64,000 bases of DNA, taken from positions 310,001-374,000 of the forward strand of contig MKVM01000003.1 of assembly GCA_001898835.1 (NCBI GenBank). The letters run 5' to 3'. The notes under the pieces are model-generated. The model saw only the letters and a list, made by a program, of their open reading frames with translations, ran no database searches and was not told where the DNA came from. Positions within the stretch are counted from its first letter, which is position 1. Each line of letters opens with the position of its first letter. The stretch comes from Micrococcales bacterium 72-143 (GTDB taxonomy: Bacteria > Actinomycetota > Actinomycetes > Actinomycetales > Microbacteriaceae). Below are positions 34,596-43,333 of the stretch, one piece after another. The position numbers and the translations under genes were made by a program.

Positions 34596-34656
34596 CCGCG
34601 AGTGGTCGTATTTCAGGCTCCCACAGGGCGCTTGGGCGCGAAAATACGACCGGTCG
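34596..34656. repeat. Palindromic element, GAGTGGTCGTATTTC family
   Basis: Left arm CCGCGAGTGGTCGTATTTC, right arm the complement of CGACCGGTCGTATTTTCGC, between the convergent HTH and lipoprotein genes. The outer variant (GT on the left, CC on the right before GGTCG) is the same as in the copy at 7344-7408. The inner 8-10 bases pair poorly. Confidence 0.82.
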
Positions 34657-34659
34657 CCG

Positions 34660-35721
34660 TCAGCTGAGGGTGAAGCCGAGCGAGACGGGGTCGATGCCGG
34701 ATGCGGTCAGCGCCTCGCGCAGCTCGACGAGCGACGGACGCTCGGGGTCGATGTTGGAGGCTCCCCAGTCGACGCAGTCGGTCACGAAAGACGGCCAGTT
34801 GCCCTGGACCCCCGGCCAGGAGTAGGTGATCTGCAACGGCACGCAGACGCCCGCGCCGTTGAGCTCGGGAACCGGCGAGGCCAGAAGCGACACGAGCTCG
34901 TCCCAAGCGGCTCCGCTCCCGGGGCCGGAGTCGCCGATCAACTCGACGCCGAGCATGGCGTCGCCGGGGGCGCCGCTGATCGTTACCGACACCCACGCGG
35001 TCGGATACGACGCATCCGCGTCCGAGAAGTCGGGCCGAGGCAGGTCGACGGCGAGAACCCCCCGCGCCCAGGCGGCGGCATCCGCGGAGAGCGCCCCCGA
35101 GAGCGAGAGGCCCGGAACTCCCAGGTTCAGGTAGACCTCGTTCGGATCGAGGCCGTCGAGGAAGCCGCGGAGCTCGGAGTCCGACCGCATCCGGTCGAGC
35201 AGCTCCTCCGCCGGGGCCGAGAGGCCGACCGAGACGAACGCCGACGACCCCGAGATCCCCGAGAGGTCGATCCTCGCGTCGGGGAAGAATTCGAGGACGC
35301 GTCGGGCGGTGGACAGCGGCTCGTCTCCCAGCCAGCCGACCCCGTACTGCGTGTCGAAGGAGCTCGTGACCGCGCCCGAGGTGAGGCGTGCGCCGATCGG
35401 ATAGCCGTCGAGCGCGTCCTCCGCGCCGGCCTGTTCGATCAGCTCGGCGACCTCGAGCCAGTCGCCGCCGTCGAGCGTCGTGAGCTCGACCTCGACCCCG
35501 GGCCTCGTGGTCACGTCGATCGCGTCGAAGTGGTAGCTCGCCGTCTCGACCTGCTCGAGCGCGTTGAGCTCGTCGACCAGCACCCGCAGCGCATCGGCGA
35601 CGCCGAGGCGCTCGTTCGTGATCCGCTGCCCCTCGGCGACGTCGCCGATGAACGAGCACCCCGTGAGCCCCGCCGCGAGCGCGACGACGAGCGCGGCGCA
35701 CGCGACTCGGGTCCTCGACAT
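34660..35721 (-). CDS. Putative lipoprotein, unknown function
   Basis: Protein of 353 residues with a lipoprotein signal (VVALAAGLTGC, Cys22). The mature part has no motif I can name. It contains ERLGVADALRVLVDELNALEQ near the start, two stretches that look like repeats of a beta-alpha unit (YPIGARLTSGAV, DASYPTAWVSVTI), and a pair of cysteines near the end (GVCVPLQI, VTDCVDWG). It is probably anchored to the outer face of the membrane. It is divergent from pirin, and palindromic elements flank both ends. Confidence 0.75.
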   Translation of the reverse strand: MSRTRVACAALVVALAAGLTGCSFIGDVAEGQRITNERLGVADALRVLVDELNALEQVETASYHFDAIDVTTRPGVEVELTTLDGGDWLEVAELIEQAGAEDALDGYPIGARLTSGAVTSSFDTQYGVGWLGDEPLSTARRVLEFFPDARIDLSGISGSSAFVSVGLSAPAEELLDRMRSDSELRGFLDGLDPNEVYLNLGVPGLSLSGALSADAAAWARGVLAVDLPRPDFSDADASYPTAWVSVTISGAPGDAMLGVELIGDSGPGSGAAWDELVSLLASPVPELNGAGVCVPLQITYSWPGVQGNWPSFVTDCVDWGASNIDPERPSLVELREALTASGIDPVSLGFTLS

Positions 35722-35794
35722 GCCCACCACCCTAGGAACCCCCATCCCGCCCGACGACCCCCACAACTGGGCCATCCCTCGCCACCCACCCCGT

Positions 35795-35852
35795 CGAGTG
35801 GTCGTATTTTGGGCCCAAGACCGCCCGCTTGGGCCCGAAATACGACCACTCG
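35795..35852. repeat. Palindromic element, GAGTGGTCGTATTTC family (best copy)
   Basis: Nearly perfect inverted repeat with 25-nt arms and one mismatch: CGAGTGGTCGTATTT then GGGCCCAAG, an 8-nt loop, and the complement. It sits between divergent genes, and its right arm ends 2 nt before the GGAGGGAG ribosome-binding region of the pirin gene. It therefore cannot be a terminator here. Confidence 0.88.
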
Positions 35853-35875
35853 CGGAGGGAGCGTAGGGTCGCGGC

Positions 35876-36856
35876 ATGAGCAACCTCGAGAAGGATCCCC
35901 AGGAGCTCGTGTGCGTCGCGGAGCCGGATGCGGCGGGGGTCGAGGTGCTCGAGCCACGCGAGGTGCCGCTCGGCGGTCCGCGGGCGATCATGGTGCGCCG
36001 CACCCTCCCCCAGCGCAGGCGGTCGCTCATCGGCGCCTGGTGCTTCGTCGACTCCTACGGGCCCACCCCGGCGCCGCGCGCGGGCGTCATGGACACGCCG
36101 CCGCATCCGCACACCGGGCTGCAGACCGTCAGCTGGCTCTACGAGGGCCAGATCGAGCACCGCGACTCGACGGGCGCCCACCAGCTCGTCGACCCCGGCC
36201 AGGTGAACCTCATGACGGCGGGGCGGGGCATCCAGCACTCGGAGGTGTCGACGACCGCCGCACGCACCCTCCACGGGGTGCAGCTGTGGACCGCGCTCCC
36301 GGACTCCGCGCGCGGCGTCGCGCCGTTCTTCGAGCACCACGTCGCGGAGGCGGCGACCGTGGGCGACGCCACCCTGCGCGTCTTCGTGGGCTCGTGGCTC
36401 GGCGTCACCTCCCCCGTCACGGCCTACACCCCCCTCGTCGCGGCCGAGCTAGCCCTGCCGGCCGGCGCATCCGTCGAGCTGCCCGCCGACCCCGGCTTCG
36501 AGTACGGTCTCGTCGTCGACGGGGAGCCCGCGCGCCTGCAGGGCGTCGAGGTTCCTCCCCACCACCTCGGCGTCGTCGGGACGGGCGCGGATGCGCTGCG
36601 CATCGACGCGACGGACGGCCCGCTGCGCGTGCTTCTCATCGGCGGTACCCCACTCGAGGAGCCGATCGTGATGTGGTGGAACTTCGTGGGCCGCAGCCAC
36701 GACGAGATCGTCGCCCTCCGCAGCGAGTGGCAGCACGAGGTGGTCGCGGATGCCGACCGCGCCGGCCGCTTCGGGCACGTCGAGGGCTACGACGGCGGGC
36801 CGCTGCCGGCGCCCGAGCTGCCCAACGTACGGCTGCGGCCGCGCGAGCACCGCTGA
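35876..36856 (+). CDS. Pirin family protein
   Basis: Bicupin of 326 residues. The N-terminal cupin has the pirin metal motif: PPHPHTGLQTVSWLYEGQIEHRDS (His residues near 78, 80 and 101) and GRGIQHSE. The C-terminal half has EYGLVVDGE and PIVMWWNFVGRSHDEI, typical of pirins. Some pirins oxidise quercetin or sense iron redox state; many are uncharacterised. Length is at the long end of the family. ATG at 35876 is preceded by GGAGGGAG somewhat far upstream, directly after a palindromic element. Confidence 0.92.
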   Translation: MSNLEKDPQELVCVAEPDAAGVEVLEPREVPLGGPRAIMVRRTLPQRRRSLIGAWCFVDSYGPTPAPRAGVMDTPPHPHTGLQTVSWLYEGQIEHRDSTGAHQLVDPGQVNLMTAGRGIQHSEVSTTAARTLHGVQLWTALPDSARGVAPFFEHHVAEAATVGDATLRVFVGSWLGVTSPVTAYTPLVAAELALPAGASVELPADPGFEYGLVVDGEPARLQGVEVPPHHLGVVGTGADALRIDATDGPLRVLLIGGTPLEEPIVMWWNFVGRSHDEIVALRSEWQHEVVADADRAGRFGHVEGYDGGPLPAPELPNVRLRPREHR

Positions 36857-36927
36857 CCGCATCCCGGATGAGGGAGTTCGCGTGACGGATGCGGCCGCTG
36901 AGCCGCAGGAGTCACATCCGCAACACG

Positions 36928-36965
36928 GAGTCCTTCATTCGGGACTCCGAGTCCTTCACTCGGGA
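36928..36965. repeat. Tandem 17-bp direct repeat
   Basis: GAGTCCTTCATTCGGGA (36928-36944) is repeated as GAGTCCTTCACTCGGGA (36949-36965) with a 21-bp period and one mismatch. GGAGTC and GACTCC within it can also pair as a hairpin. The second unit contains the stop codon of the 59-residue minus-strand gene. Confidence 0.75.
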
Positions 36966-37135
36966 TCGCGGGCGGCGGCGCGGCGGGCGCGCTCCTCCGC
37001 CTCCATGCGGGCGTACTCGGCGCGCTCGATGCGGTCGCCGCGGATGATCGTGCGCATGATGAACCAGAACACGAGCCCCAGGGCGATCGTGGGAACGAGC
37101 GAGAAGATCGCGTTTCCCCAGAAGTCGGTGGGCAT
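36956..37135 (-). CDS. Small single-pass membrane protein (59 aa)
   Basis: Protein of 59 residues: a short outer N-terminus (MPTDFWGN), one membrane segment (about 9-27, IFSLVPTIALGLVFWFIM) and a charged helical cytoplasmic tail (ERAEYARMEAEERARRAAA). The even composition, the strong amphipathic tail and the clean hydrophobic block support it as a real gene; similar small proteins are common in Microbacteriaceae. Function is unknown; it may cap or modulate a membrane complex. Its stop lies in a direct repeat. Confidence 0.7.
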   Translation of the reverse strand: MPTDFWGNAIFSLVPTIALGLVFWFIMRTIIRGDRIERAEYARMEAEERARRAAARDPE

Positions 37136-37158
37136 GCGGCCAGCCTACGGGCTCCGGC

Positions 37159-37251
37159 TCAGCGCGGACTGAGCACGACGACGACCACGACGATCGCGAC
37201 GATGAGCGCGAGCCCGCCGTACATGACGAGCCGCGAGGTGCGCCGATCCAT
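37159..37251 (-). CDS. 30-residue membrane peptide
   Basis: Peptide of 30 residues: MDRRTSRLVMYGG followed by a purely hydrophobic run of Ile, Val, Leu and Ala, ending SPR. The positive N-terminus gives an inside orientation. Its ATG overlaps the stop of the upstream 44-residue gene (TGATG at 37249-37253), which argues for genuine coupled translation. Function is unknown. Confidence 0.55.
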   Translation of the reverse strand: MDRRTSRLVMYGGLALIVAIVVVVVVLSPR

Positions 37252-37385
37252 CAGCCGCCCTTGGCGATGATGCCCGCGATGCCGGTGCCGATCAGCCACA
37301 GCCCCACGCCCGCCACCACGATCCAGAGGATGATCCGGTTCGTCGAGATCTTCGGGGGCTCTTCGCCGGGCAGACGGTCGGGCAT
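37251..37385 (-). CDS. 44-residue membrane peptide
   Basis: Peptide of 44 residues with a soluble Pro/Glu-rich start (LPGEEPPKISTNR), one membrane segment (about 18-37, IILWIVVAGVGLWLIGTG) and the short tail AKGG. It is translationally coupled to the 30-residue peptide downstream. Both are the kind of tiny membrane protein that automatic calling tends to miss. No family is recognised. Confidence 0.6.
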   Translation of the reverse strand: MPDRLPGEEPPKISTNRIILWIVVAGVGLWLIGTGIAGIIAKGG

Positions 37386-37453
37386 GCAGCGAGACTACCT
37401 TGCCTCGCCGGACGCGCTCCCGGTCGCCGAGAACCCGCGGTCGGGGCGCCCCG

Positions 37454-40057
37454 TCAGCGACCCCGCACCACGAGGAAGCGGATGAACGCCCCCGCTCCGG
37501 CGAGCACCACGAGCGCCCCGAGAGCGGCGAAGATCCAGCCGAACGGGAAGCCGCCATCACCGGAGCCGTCACCGCTCTCAGCGGATGCGGTGCCGGAGTC
37601 GTCGGAATCGTCGGAGCCGCCGACCGGTGCGCCGGAGCCCGCGGACTCGTCGTCCGCCGGAGACTCGGCCGTCTCGGCGTCGGTCCCGTCGGGCGCAGCC
37701 GAGGTGTCGCTCGTCACGACGGTGGTGCCGCGCGAGGGGTGCGAGTGCGAACCGCTCGTGCCGCCATCCCCGCCGCCACCCGGGCCGGTCGGCGCGGGGG
37801 CCTCGCCCACGATGAAGTGACCGACGGACGACCACCCGCCGGAGCGCTCGAAGCCGCCCATGAGGTCGTCGATGCCGAACCCGCGCACCTGCCAGTAGTA
37901 GTCGCCGTCGGCCAGCGTCTCGGGGATCGTGAACGAGCCGTCGGCGCACATGAACGGCAACGGCCCACCGCCTGCGAAGTCCTCGAGGGCGGTGCAGTCG
38001 AGCACGGCGTCGACCTCGTCGAGGTCGACGCCCGGCGGGATGTGCCCCGAGCTTCCGCCGACGACGAGGAGCAGCACCATGGGGTCGAGGAGCGGAGCGG
38101 ATGCATCGGTGTCGAGGCCGCCGTCGTCGCCGAGCGCCGACGTGGGGGCGATGCGCAGCTCCCACGCGAACGTCGCCGAGTCGTCGGACCAGACGAGATG
38201 CACCCCGTCGCCCTCGACGTAGGACCCCTCGGCCGGGCTGAGGAGGGTCGGCGTCGCGGGGGATGCGATGTGCAGGAGGCGCACCCGCTCGCTCCAGGGG
38301 CCGAGGCGCGTGCCCTCGACCTTGTGGTCGAGCTCGGCGCGCACCCGCACCACGATGGTTCCCGAGGGCAGGTTCGCGGGCAGGGTGAGCGTCGTGTTCG
38401 TCGCGTCACCCAGCAGGTAGCGCTCCACGATGTTGTCGCTCGGGTCGCCGGGCACCCCGCGCCAGGTCACCGACACGCGGTAGCCGACTGCACCGGGAAC
38501 CTCGCTCCACGAGAGGTCGAGCGTGGAGCCGACGATGCCGCACAGCAGCGAGCAACCGCCGTCGATCGTGGGCGCACCGAGCACCGTGACGGCCTGGGGC
38601 GTGGTCCATGCGCCCTCGTTGCCGAACTCGTCGACGCCCTGCACCTGCCAGAACCACGTCTCGGGCAGCCCGGCGCCTACGGCGGCGGAGGTGGCCGTGG
38701 TGGAGAGGACGGTCGCGCCGTCGAGGTCGGCCTGGGTCGACGCGACGCGGTAGTTGTAGCTCACGGCATCCGCCACGGCACCCCACGAGATCGCGGTGGG
38801 GGCGACCCAGAGCTCGCCGACCGGGGCGAGGCCGACCGGGGCGACGGGACCGGTGATGTCGACGACGGCGTGCGGCTGGTCGGCCGCGACCCGCGTGTGT
38901 CCGACGGCGTCGGTCGCGGTGGCCCGGAGACAGTACGCGCCCGACACGGCCGCGCCCGGAAGGGCGAGCGACCAGCTGCCGCCCGCGAGGGTCGCGGTGC
39001 CGGAGAACTGCACCGCGCCGCAGCTGTCGTCGGGGCGCAGCCTGCGGAAGTCGACGACGACCTGGCTGACGCCCGACCCCGCGTCGGATGCGGTGCCCGT
39101 GACGACGCCCGAGCGGGAGAGGGTGCCGCCCGGCGCCGCGATCGTCACGTCGGGCTTCCTCGTGTCGGCCCGCACCGTGACCGTCGCGAGGCCGCCCACG
39201 TTGCCCACGGCATCCGTCGACTGCGCCGTGATCGTGTGGGAGGAGTTGTTGGTCCAGGAGGTCGGAGCCGGCATGCCGTAGGCGAACAAGGTGGAGCCGA
39301 TGCCGCCGACGATCATGGACCCGTCGACACGGATGTCCCAGCTCTGCGTGCCGGGGTCGTCGGAGGTGGCCTCGATGTCGAGCGGCTGCGCGGGGTCGAC
39401 CCAGGATCCGGCGGCCGGCCTCGTGATCGCGACGGTCGGCCCCGTGTGGTCGACCGTGAAGGTGCGGGTGGCGGTCGTGGAGTTGCCGTACTGGTCGACG
39501 GATCGGATGCTGACGCTGTGGGCGCCCTCCGTGAACCCCGCCACGTTGAACGAGAACGGGGGTGCACCGACGATCGGCGACTCCGCGGCGCCGTCCCACG
39601 CGATCCAGCTCGAGACGCCGTCGCCGATCGTGTAGTCGACCCACAGGGTGTCGCCCACGACCGCACCGGCCGCGGGTGAGGTGATCACGACGTCCGGGCC
39701 GACGTTGTCGAGGAGATAGCTGACGGACGCGCTGCTGCCGCCGCCCGCGATGGTCAGGACGTGCGGACCGTTCGAACCGATCAGCCAGAATATGAAGGCG
39801 CCGGAGGTGTCTACGGAGACGGGCCCCGTGCCGCCGCCGTCGACCTGCCACGTGTAGCTCTCTGCGGGATTGCTCACGTGCCCCTCGACCTCGACCCACG
39901 CGTTCGGCGGCAGTACCGCGCCGTTCGTGGGCGAGGTGATGACGATGTCGGGCCCGGGCGCGGCCGTGGCGGGCGCTGCGACGAGCACGGAGGCCGCCGC
40001 GACGGCGAGCACCCCCAGAGCGGAGACGGTACGGCGGAGCAGGGCGGCGGTGCGCAT
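37454..40057 (-). CDS. Ig-like/fibronectin-type surface protein
   Basis: Secreted protein of 867 residues. The signal peptide ends near PATAAPG (about 33). Four bacterial Ig-like units follow, opening with VITSPTNGAVLPPN, VVITSPAAGAVVGDT, VAITRPAAGSWVDPA and VTIAAPGGTLSRSG, then fibronectin type III-like units (LWVAPTAISWGAVADAVSY, TLDLSWSEVPGAVGYRVSV, VHLVWSDDSATFAWEL). A Ser/Asp/Gly-rich stalk precedes one C-terminal membrane segment (WIFAALGALVVLAGAGAFI) and RFLVVRGR. No sortase motif is seen, so it is anchored by the membrane segment. Probably an adhesin or wall-spanning spacer protein. Confidence 0.85.
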   Translation of the reverse strand: MRTAALLRRTVSALGVLAVAAASVLVAAPATAAPGPDIVITSPTNGAVLPPNAWVEVEGHVSNPAESYTWQVDGGGTGPVSVDTSGAFIFWLIGSNGPHVLTIAGGGSSASVSYLLDNVGPDVVITSPAAGAVVGDTLWVDYTIGDGVSSWIAWDGAAESPIVGAPPFSFNVAGFTEGAHSVSIRSVDQYGNSTTATRTFTVDHTGPTVAITRPAAGSWVDPAQPLDIEATSDDPGTQSWDIRVDGSMIVGGIGSTLFAYGMPAPTSWTNNSSHTITAQSTDAVGNVGGLATVTVRADTRKPDVTIAAPGGTLSRSGVVTGTASDAGSGVSQVVVDFRRLRPDDSCGAVQFSGTATLAGGSWSLALPGAAVSGAYCLRATATDAVGHTRVAADQPHAVVDITGPVAPVGLAPVGELWVAPTAISWGAVADAVSYNYRVASTQADLDGATVLSTTATSAAVGAGLPETWFWQVQGVDEFGNEGAWTTPQAVTVLGAPTIDGGCSLLCGIVGSTLDLSWSEVPGAVGYRVSVTWRGVPGDPSDNIVERYLLGDATNTTLTLPANLPSGTIVVRVRAELDHKVEGTRLGPWSERVRLLHIASPATPTLLSPAEGSYVEGDGVHLVWSDDSATFAWELRIAPTSALGDDGGLDTDASAPLLDPMVLLLVVGGSSGHIPPGVDLDEVDAVLDCTALEDFAGGGPLPFMCADGSFTIPETLADGDYYWQVRGFGIDDLMGGFERSGGWSSVGHFIVGEAPAPTGPGGGGDGGTSGSHSHPSRGTTVVTSDTSAAPDGTDAETAESPADDESAGSGAPVGGSDDSDDSGTASAESGDGSGDGGFPFGWIFAALGALVVLAGAGAFIRFLVVRGR

Positions 40058-40189
40058 GGGGCCTCTTCGGGTGAGGTGGCGGCCGTGGGTGCGGCCTTCG
40101 GGTGGGGCGCCGGGCAGGCTGAGCGCTCCGTCTCACACGCTAACGACCGCGACGCCCCCACGGCGTCCCCCCAACAGGGTGCCGCCGGC

Positions 40190-41692
40190 CTACTTGACGA
40201 GCGGGAACAGGATCGTCTCGCGGATGCCGAGGCCGGTGATCGCCATGAGCAGCCGGTCGATGCCCATGCCCATGCCGCCCATGGGGGGCATCCCGTGCTC
40301 CATCGCACGCAGGAACTCCTCGTCGAGGCGCATCGCCTCGTCGTCGCCGCGGTCGGCGAGCTTCGCCTGCTCGATGAAGCGCTCGCGCTGGATGACGGGG
40401 TCGACGAGCTCCGAGTAGCCGGTCGCGAGCTCGAAGCCGCGCACGTAGAGGTCCCACTTCTCGACGACGCCGGGCACACCGGGCTTGTCGCGCACGAGGG
40501 GCGAGGTGTCGACGGGGAAGTCCATCACGAAAGTGGGCCGCTCGAGGCCGCCCTTCACGAAGTGCTCCCACAGCTCCTCGACGTACTTGCCGTGGGTGGG
40601 CAGCTTCACCTCGACGCCCTCGCGCTCCGCGAGCGCGGCGAGCTCCGCGAGCGGCGTCTCGGGCGTGATCGGGGTGCCCGCGGCATCCGACAGCGAGCCG
40701 TACATCGAGATGCGCGCCCACTCGCCGCCGAGGTCGAACTCCGTGCCGTCGGCCCACGTGACGACGTGCGACCCGGACACGGCGACGGCCGCGTTCTGGA
40801 TGAGCTCCTGCGTGAGGTCGGCGATCGTCGTGTAGTCGCCGTAGGCCTGGTACGCCTCGAGCATCGCGAACTCGGGGCTGTGGGTCGAGTCGGCGCCCTC
40901 GTTGCGGAAGTTGCGGTTGATCTCGAAGACGTGGTCGATGCCGCCGACCGCGGCGCGCTTGAGGAACAGCTCCGGCGCGATCCGCAGGAACAGCTCGGTG
41001 TCGAAGGCGTTCGAGTGCGTCGCGAAGGGGCGGGCCGCCGCTCCCCCGTGCATCGTCTGCAGCATCGGGGTCTCGACCTCGAGGAAGCCGTGGGATGCGA
41101 AGGTCGCCCGCAGGGATGCGACCGCCTGGGCGCGCGCGACGACGGTGGCCCGCGCCTGCTCGCGCACGATGAGGTCGAGGTAGCGCTGGCGCACCCGGGT
41201 CTCCTCGGAGAGCTCGGAGTGCAGGTTCGGCAGCGGCAGGATCGCCTTCGCCGCGATGCGCCACTCTGCCGCGAGGATCGAGAGCTCCCCGCGGCGGGAC
41301 GAGATGACCTCGCCGCGCACGAAGACGTGGTCGCCCAGGTCGACGAGCTCCTTCCAGCGCTGCAGCGACTCCTCGCCCACCTCGGCGAGCGACACCATCG
41401 CCTGGATGCGCGAGCCGTCGCCCGACTGCAGCGCCGCGAAGCACAGCTTGCCGGTGTTGCGCAGGTGCACGACGCGGCCGGCGACGCCCACCTCGACACC
41501 GGTGGCGGCATCCGCCTCCAGCTCGCCGAAGCGCGCACGCACCTCGGGGATGGTCGCCGTGATGGGCAGCCGCACCGGGTAGGCCTCGCCGCCCTCGGCG
41601 ATGAGGCGCTCGCGCTTCGCGAGCCGCACGGCCTTCTGCTCGGCGATCTCCTCGATCGTCGGCTCGGCGGGGGTCTCGTTCTGCTCGGTCAC
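40190..41692 (-). CDS. lysS: Lysyl-tRNA synthetase (class II)
   Basis: Class II lysine-tRNA ligase of 500 residues. The N-terminal OB-fold anticodon-binding domain is about 50-150 ([19 protein letters not shown]). Motif 1 is [10 protein letters not shown], motif 2 is [11 protein letters not shown], and motif 3 is [15 protein letters not shown] near the C-terminus, ending in the usual LFPLVK. GTG at 41692 lies 7 nt after the panC stop, so lysS is last in a five-gene run beginning at 45380. Length is normal for the bacterial enzyme. Confidence 0.96.
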   Translation of the reverse strand: MTEQNETPAEPTIEEIAEQKAVRLAKRERLIAEGGEAYPVRLPITATIPEVRARFGELEADAATGVEVGVAGRVVHLRNTGKLCFAALQSGDGSRIQAMVSLAEVGEESLQRWKELVDLGDHVFVRGEVISSRRGELSILAAEWRIAAKAILPLPNLHSELSEETRVRQRYLDLIVREQARATVVARAQAVASLRATFASHGFLEVETPMLQTMHGGAAARPFATHSNAFDTELFLRIAPELFLKRAAVGGIDHVFEINRNFRNEGADSTHSPEFAMLEAYQAYGDYTTIADLTQELIQNAAVAVSGSHVVTWADGTEFDLGGEWARISMYGSLSDAAGTPITPETPLAELAALAEREGVEVKLPTHGKYVEELWEHFVKGGLERPTFVMDFPVDTSPLVRDKPGVPGVVEKWDLYVRGFELATGYSELVDPVIQRERFIEQAKLADRGDDEAMRLDEEFLRAMEHGMPPMGGMGMGIDRLLMAITGLGIRETILFPLVK

Positions 41693-41699
41693 GCGGTGC

Positions 41700-42539
41700 T
41701 CAGTTCAGGTAGATGGCGTCGTTGTCGATGAGTCGCGCGGGCCCCACCTGCGCGGCGATGAGCACGCGCGCGGGCCCGCGGTAGTCGTCCGGCACCGGCT
41801 GGAAGGTGCGCGGGTCGACCACCTTAAGGTAGTCGACGCCCACGAGCTCCTCCCCCATGAGCACCGACTGGGCGGCGGCGATGACGGCGTCGATGCCCCG
41901 GTCGCCCGCGGATGCCGCCGCCTCGAGAGCGCGATGCAGGGCGGGCGCGGCCGCGCGCTCCGCGGGCGAGAGGTAGCGGTTGCGGCTCGAGAGGGCGAGG
42001 CCGTCGGGCTCGCGCACGGTCTCGACAGGCTCGATGCGGGTGGCGATGTCGAGGTCGCGCACCATCCGCTGAACGAGGAACAGCTGCTGGGCGTCCTTCT
42101 GCCCGAACAGGGCGAACTCGGGGCGCACGATGCCGAGCAGCTTCGCGACGACGGTCAGCATCCCGTCGAAGTGGCCGGGGCGGCTGCGGCCCTCGAACAG
42201 CTCGGCGACGGCGCCGCCGCGCACCGTGATCTGGGGCCTGCCGTCCGGGTACATCTCGGATGCGTCGGGCGCGAACACGTAGGCGACCCCGCGGCCGTCG
42301 AGCGCGGCGAGGTCGCCGGCGAGGTCGCGCGGATAGCGCTCGAGGTCCTCGGCCGGCCCGAACTGCAGGGGGTTCACGAAGATCGACACGACGACCGTGT
42401 CGGCGAGCTCGGATGCCCGGTCGACGAGCGAGAGGTGGCCCGCGTGGAGGGCGCCCATCGTGGGCACGAGCGCGACCCGGCGGCCCTCGAGGCGAGCACG
42501 GAGCTCGCCGATTCCGGTCACGACCTCGGGCTGGCTCAC
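41700..42539 (-). CDS. panC: Pantoate--beta-alanine ligase
   Basis: Joins pantoate and beta-alanine with ATP to give pantothenate, the last step of vitamin B5 synthesis; 279 residues, cytoplasmic. The HIGH-like motif is [15 protein letters not shown], followed by [20 protein letters not shown], and the KMSKS-like [11 protein letters not shown]. Start is GTG at 42539. panB and panD are not in the window. A REP-like repeat fills the 107-nt gap to the upstream DUF2520 gene, while the gap to lysS is 7 nt. Confidence 0.95.
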   Translation of the reverse strand: MSQPEVVTGIGELRARLEGRRVALVPTMGALHAGHLSLVDRASELADTVVVSIFVNPLQFGPAEDLERYPRDLAGDLAALDGRGVAYVFAPDASEMYPDGRPQITVRGGAVAELFEGRSRPGHFDGMLTVVAKLLGIVRPEFALFGQKDAQQLFLVQRMVRDLDIATRIEPVETVREPDGLALSSRNRYLSPAERAAAPALHRALEAAASAGDRGIDAVIAAAQSVLMGEELVGVDYLKVVDPRTFQPVPDDYRGPARVLIAAQVGPARLIDNDAIYLN

Positions 42540-42592
42540 GGTTCACAAGGGTATCGGGTGAGCCGTGGGCCGATCTCGACATGCGGCCCCGC

Positions 42593-42646
42593 CACTCGAT
42601 CAGCGGGAGCCCGCGCGGCGAGCGCGGCGAGCGGGTCGAAACCGCG
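42593..42646. repeat. REP-like GGTTTCGA element inside operon
   Basis: On the minus strand the element runs from CGGTTTCGACCCGCTCG through a GC-rich palindromic middle to CCCGCTGATCGAGTGG. It fills the gap between DUF2520 and panC. The same ends (GGTTTCGA and CTCGA-CCAGCGG in the other sense) occur at 47861-47949. Repeats of this type are, to my knowledge, frequent in Microbacteriaceae genomes. Confidence 0.65.
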
Positions 42647-43333
42647 TCACCCGGGGTCGGCGGCGAGCGCGTTCTCCACGGCGGAGCGGATGAGGGGGCC
42701 GAGCAGGCGGGTCGGCTGCTCGACGCCCGCCTCCCGCAGCGCGCCCACGAAGCCGGCCACGGCATCCGTCGCGAAGCTGCGCGCGGCGGCCACGACCTCC
42801 CCGTAGCGGGCACGGTCGGCCTCCGCGACGACCACCGGCTCGGCGCCGAGCTCCACCACGAGCGCCTGCGCGATCGGCAGCACGGGGGCGGGCGCGGTCA
42901 CCGCGCACCAGGTCTCGTGCAGGCGCGCGAGGTCGATGCTCGTGCCCGTGAACGCCATCGCGGGGTGGATCGCGAGCGGGATCGCCCCCGCCGCGAGCGC
43001 CGGCTGCAGCACCCCCGTGCCGTAGCCGGGCGCCGTGTGCGCGACGAGCTGCCCCGGCTGCCAGGCGCCGACCGCCGCGAGCCCCGCGATGAGCTCGGGC
43101 AGCTCGGCGTCCGGCACCGCGACGAGCACGAGCTCGCTGCGTTCGACCAGCTGCGGCACCTCGAGCACGGGCACGCCGGGCAGCAGCGCGTCGACGCGCT
43201 CGCGTCCGGCATCCGACACCGTGGCGACGCCGACGATCGCGTGCCCGGCCCCGCCGAGCGCGGCCGCGAGCACCGGGCCGACGTGACCACCGCCGATCAC
43301 CCCGATGCCGAGACGTCCGTCGCGGCGGCTCAC
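42647..43333 (-). CDS. DUF2520/Rossmann-like oxidoreductase
   Basis: Protein of 228 residues. The N-terminal NAD(P)-binding fold has GIGVIGGGHVGPVLAAAL, followed by LVLVAVPDAELPEL, VAHTAPGYG, and HPAMAFTG. The C-terminal DUF2520 dimerisation part is about 130-228. The fold resembles ketopantoate reductase and proline-reductase relatives. Because it lies beside panC in many genomes, a role in pantoate or CoA supply is often guessed; this is inference. GTG at 43333 overlaps the stop of the upstream PH-domain gene. Confidence 0.85.
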   Translation of the reverse strand: MSRRDGRLGIGVIGGGHVGPVLAAALGGAGHAIVGVATVSDAGRERVDALLPGVPVLEVPQLVERSELVLVAVPDAELPELIAGLAAVGAWQPGQLVAHTAPGYGTGVLQPALAAGAIPLAIHPAMAFTGTSIDLARLHETWCAVTAPAPVLPIAQALVVELGAEPVVVAEADRARYGEVVAAARSFATDAVAGFVGALREAGVEQPTRLLGPLIRSAVENALAADPG

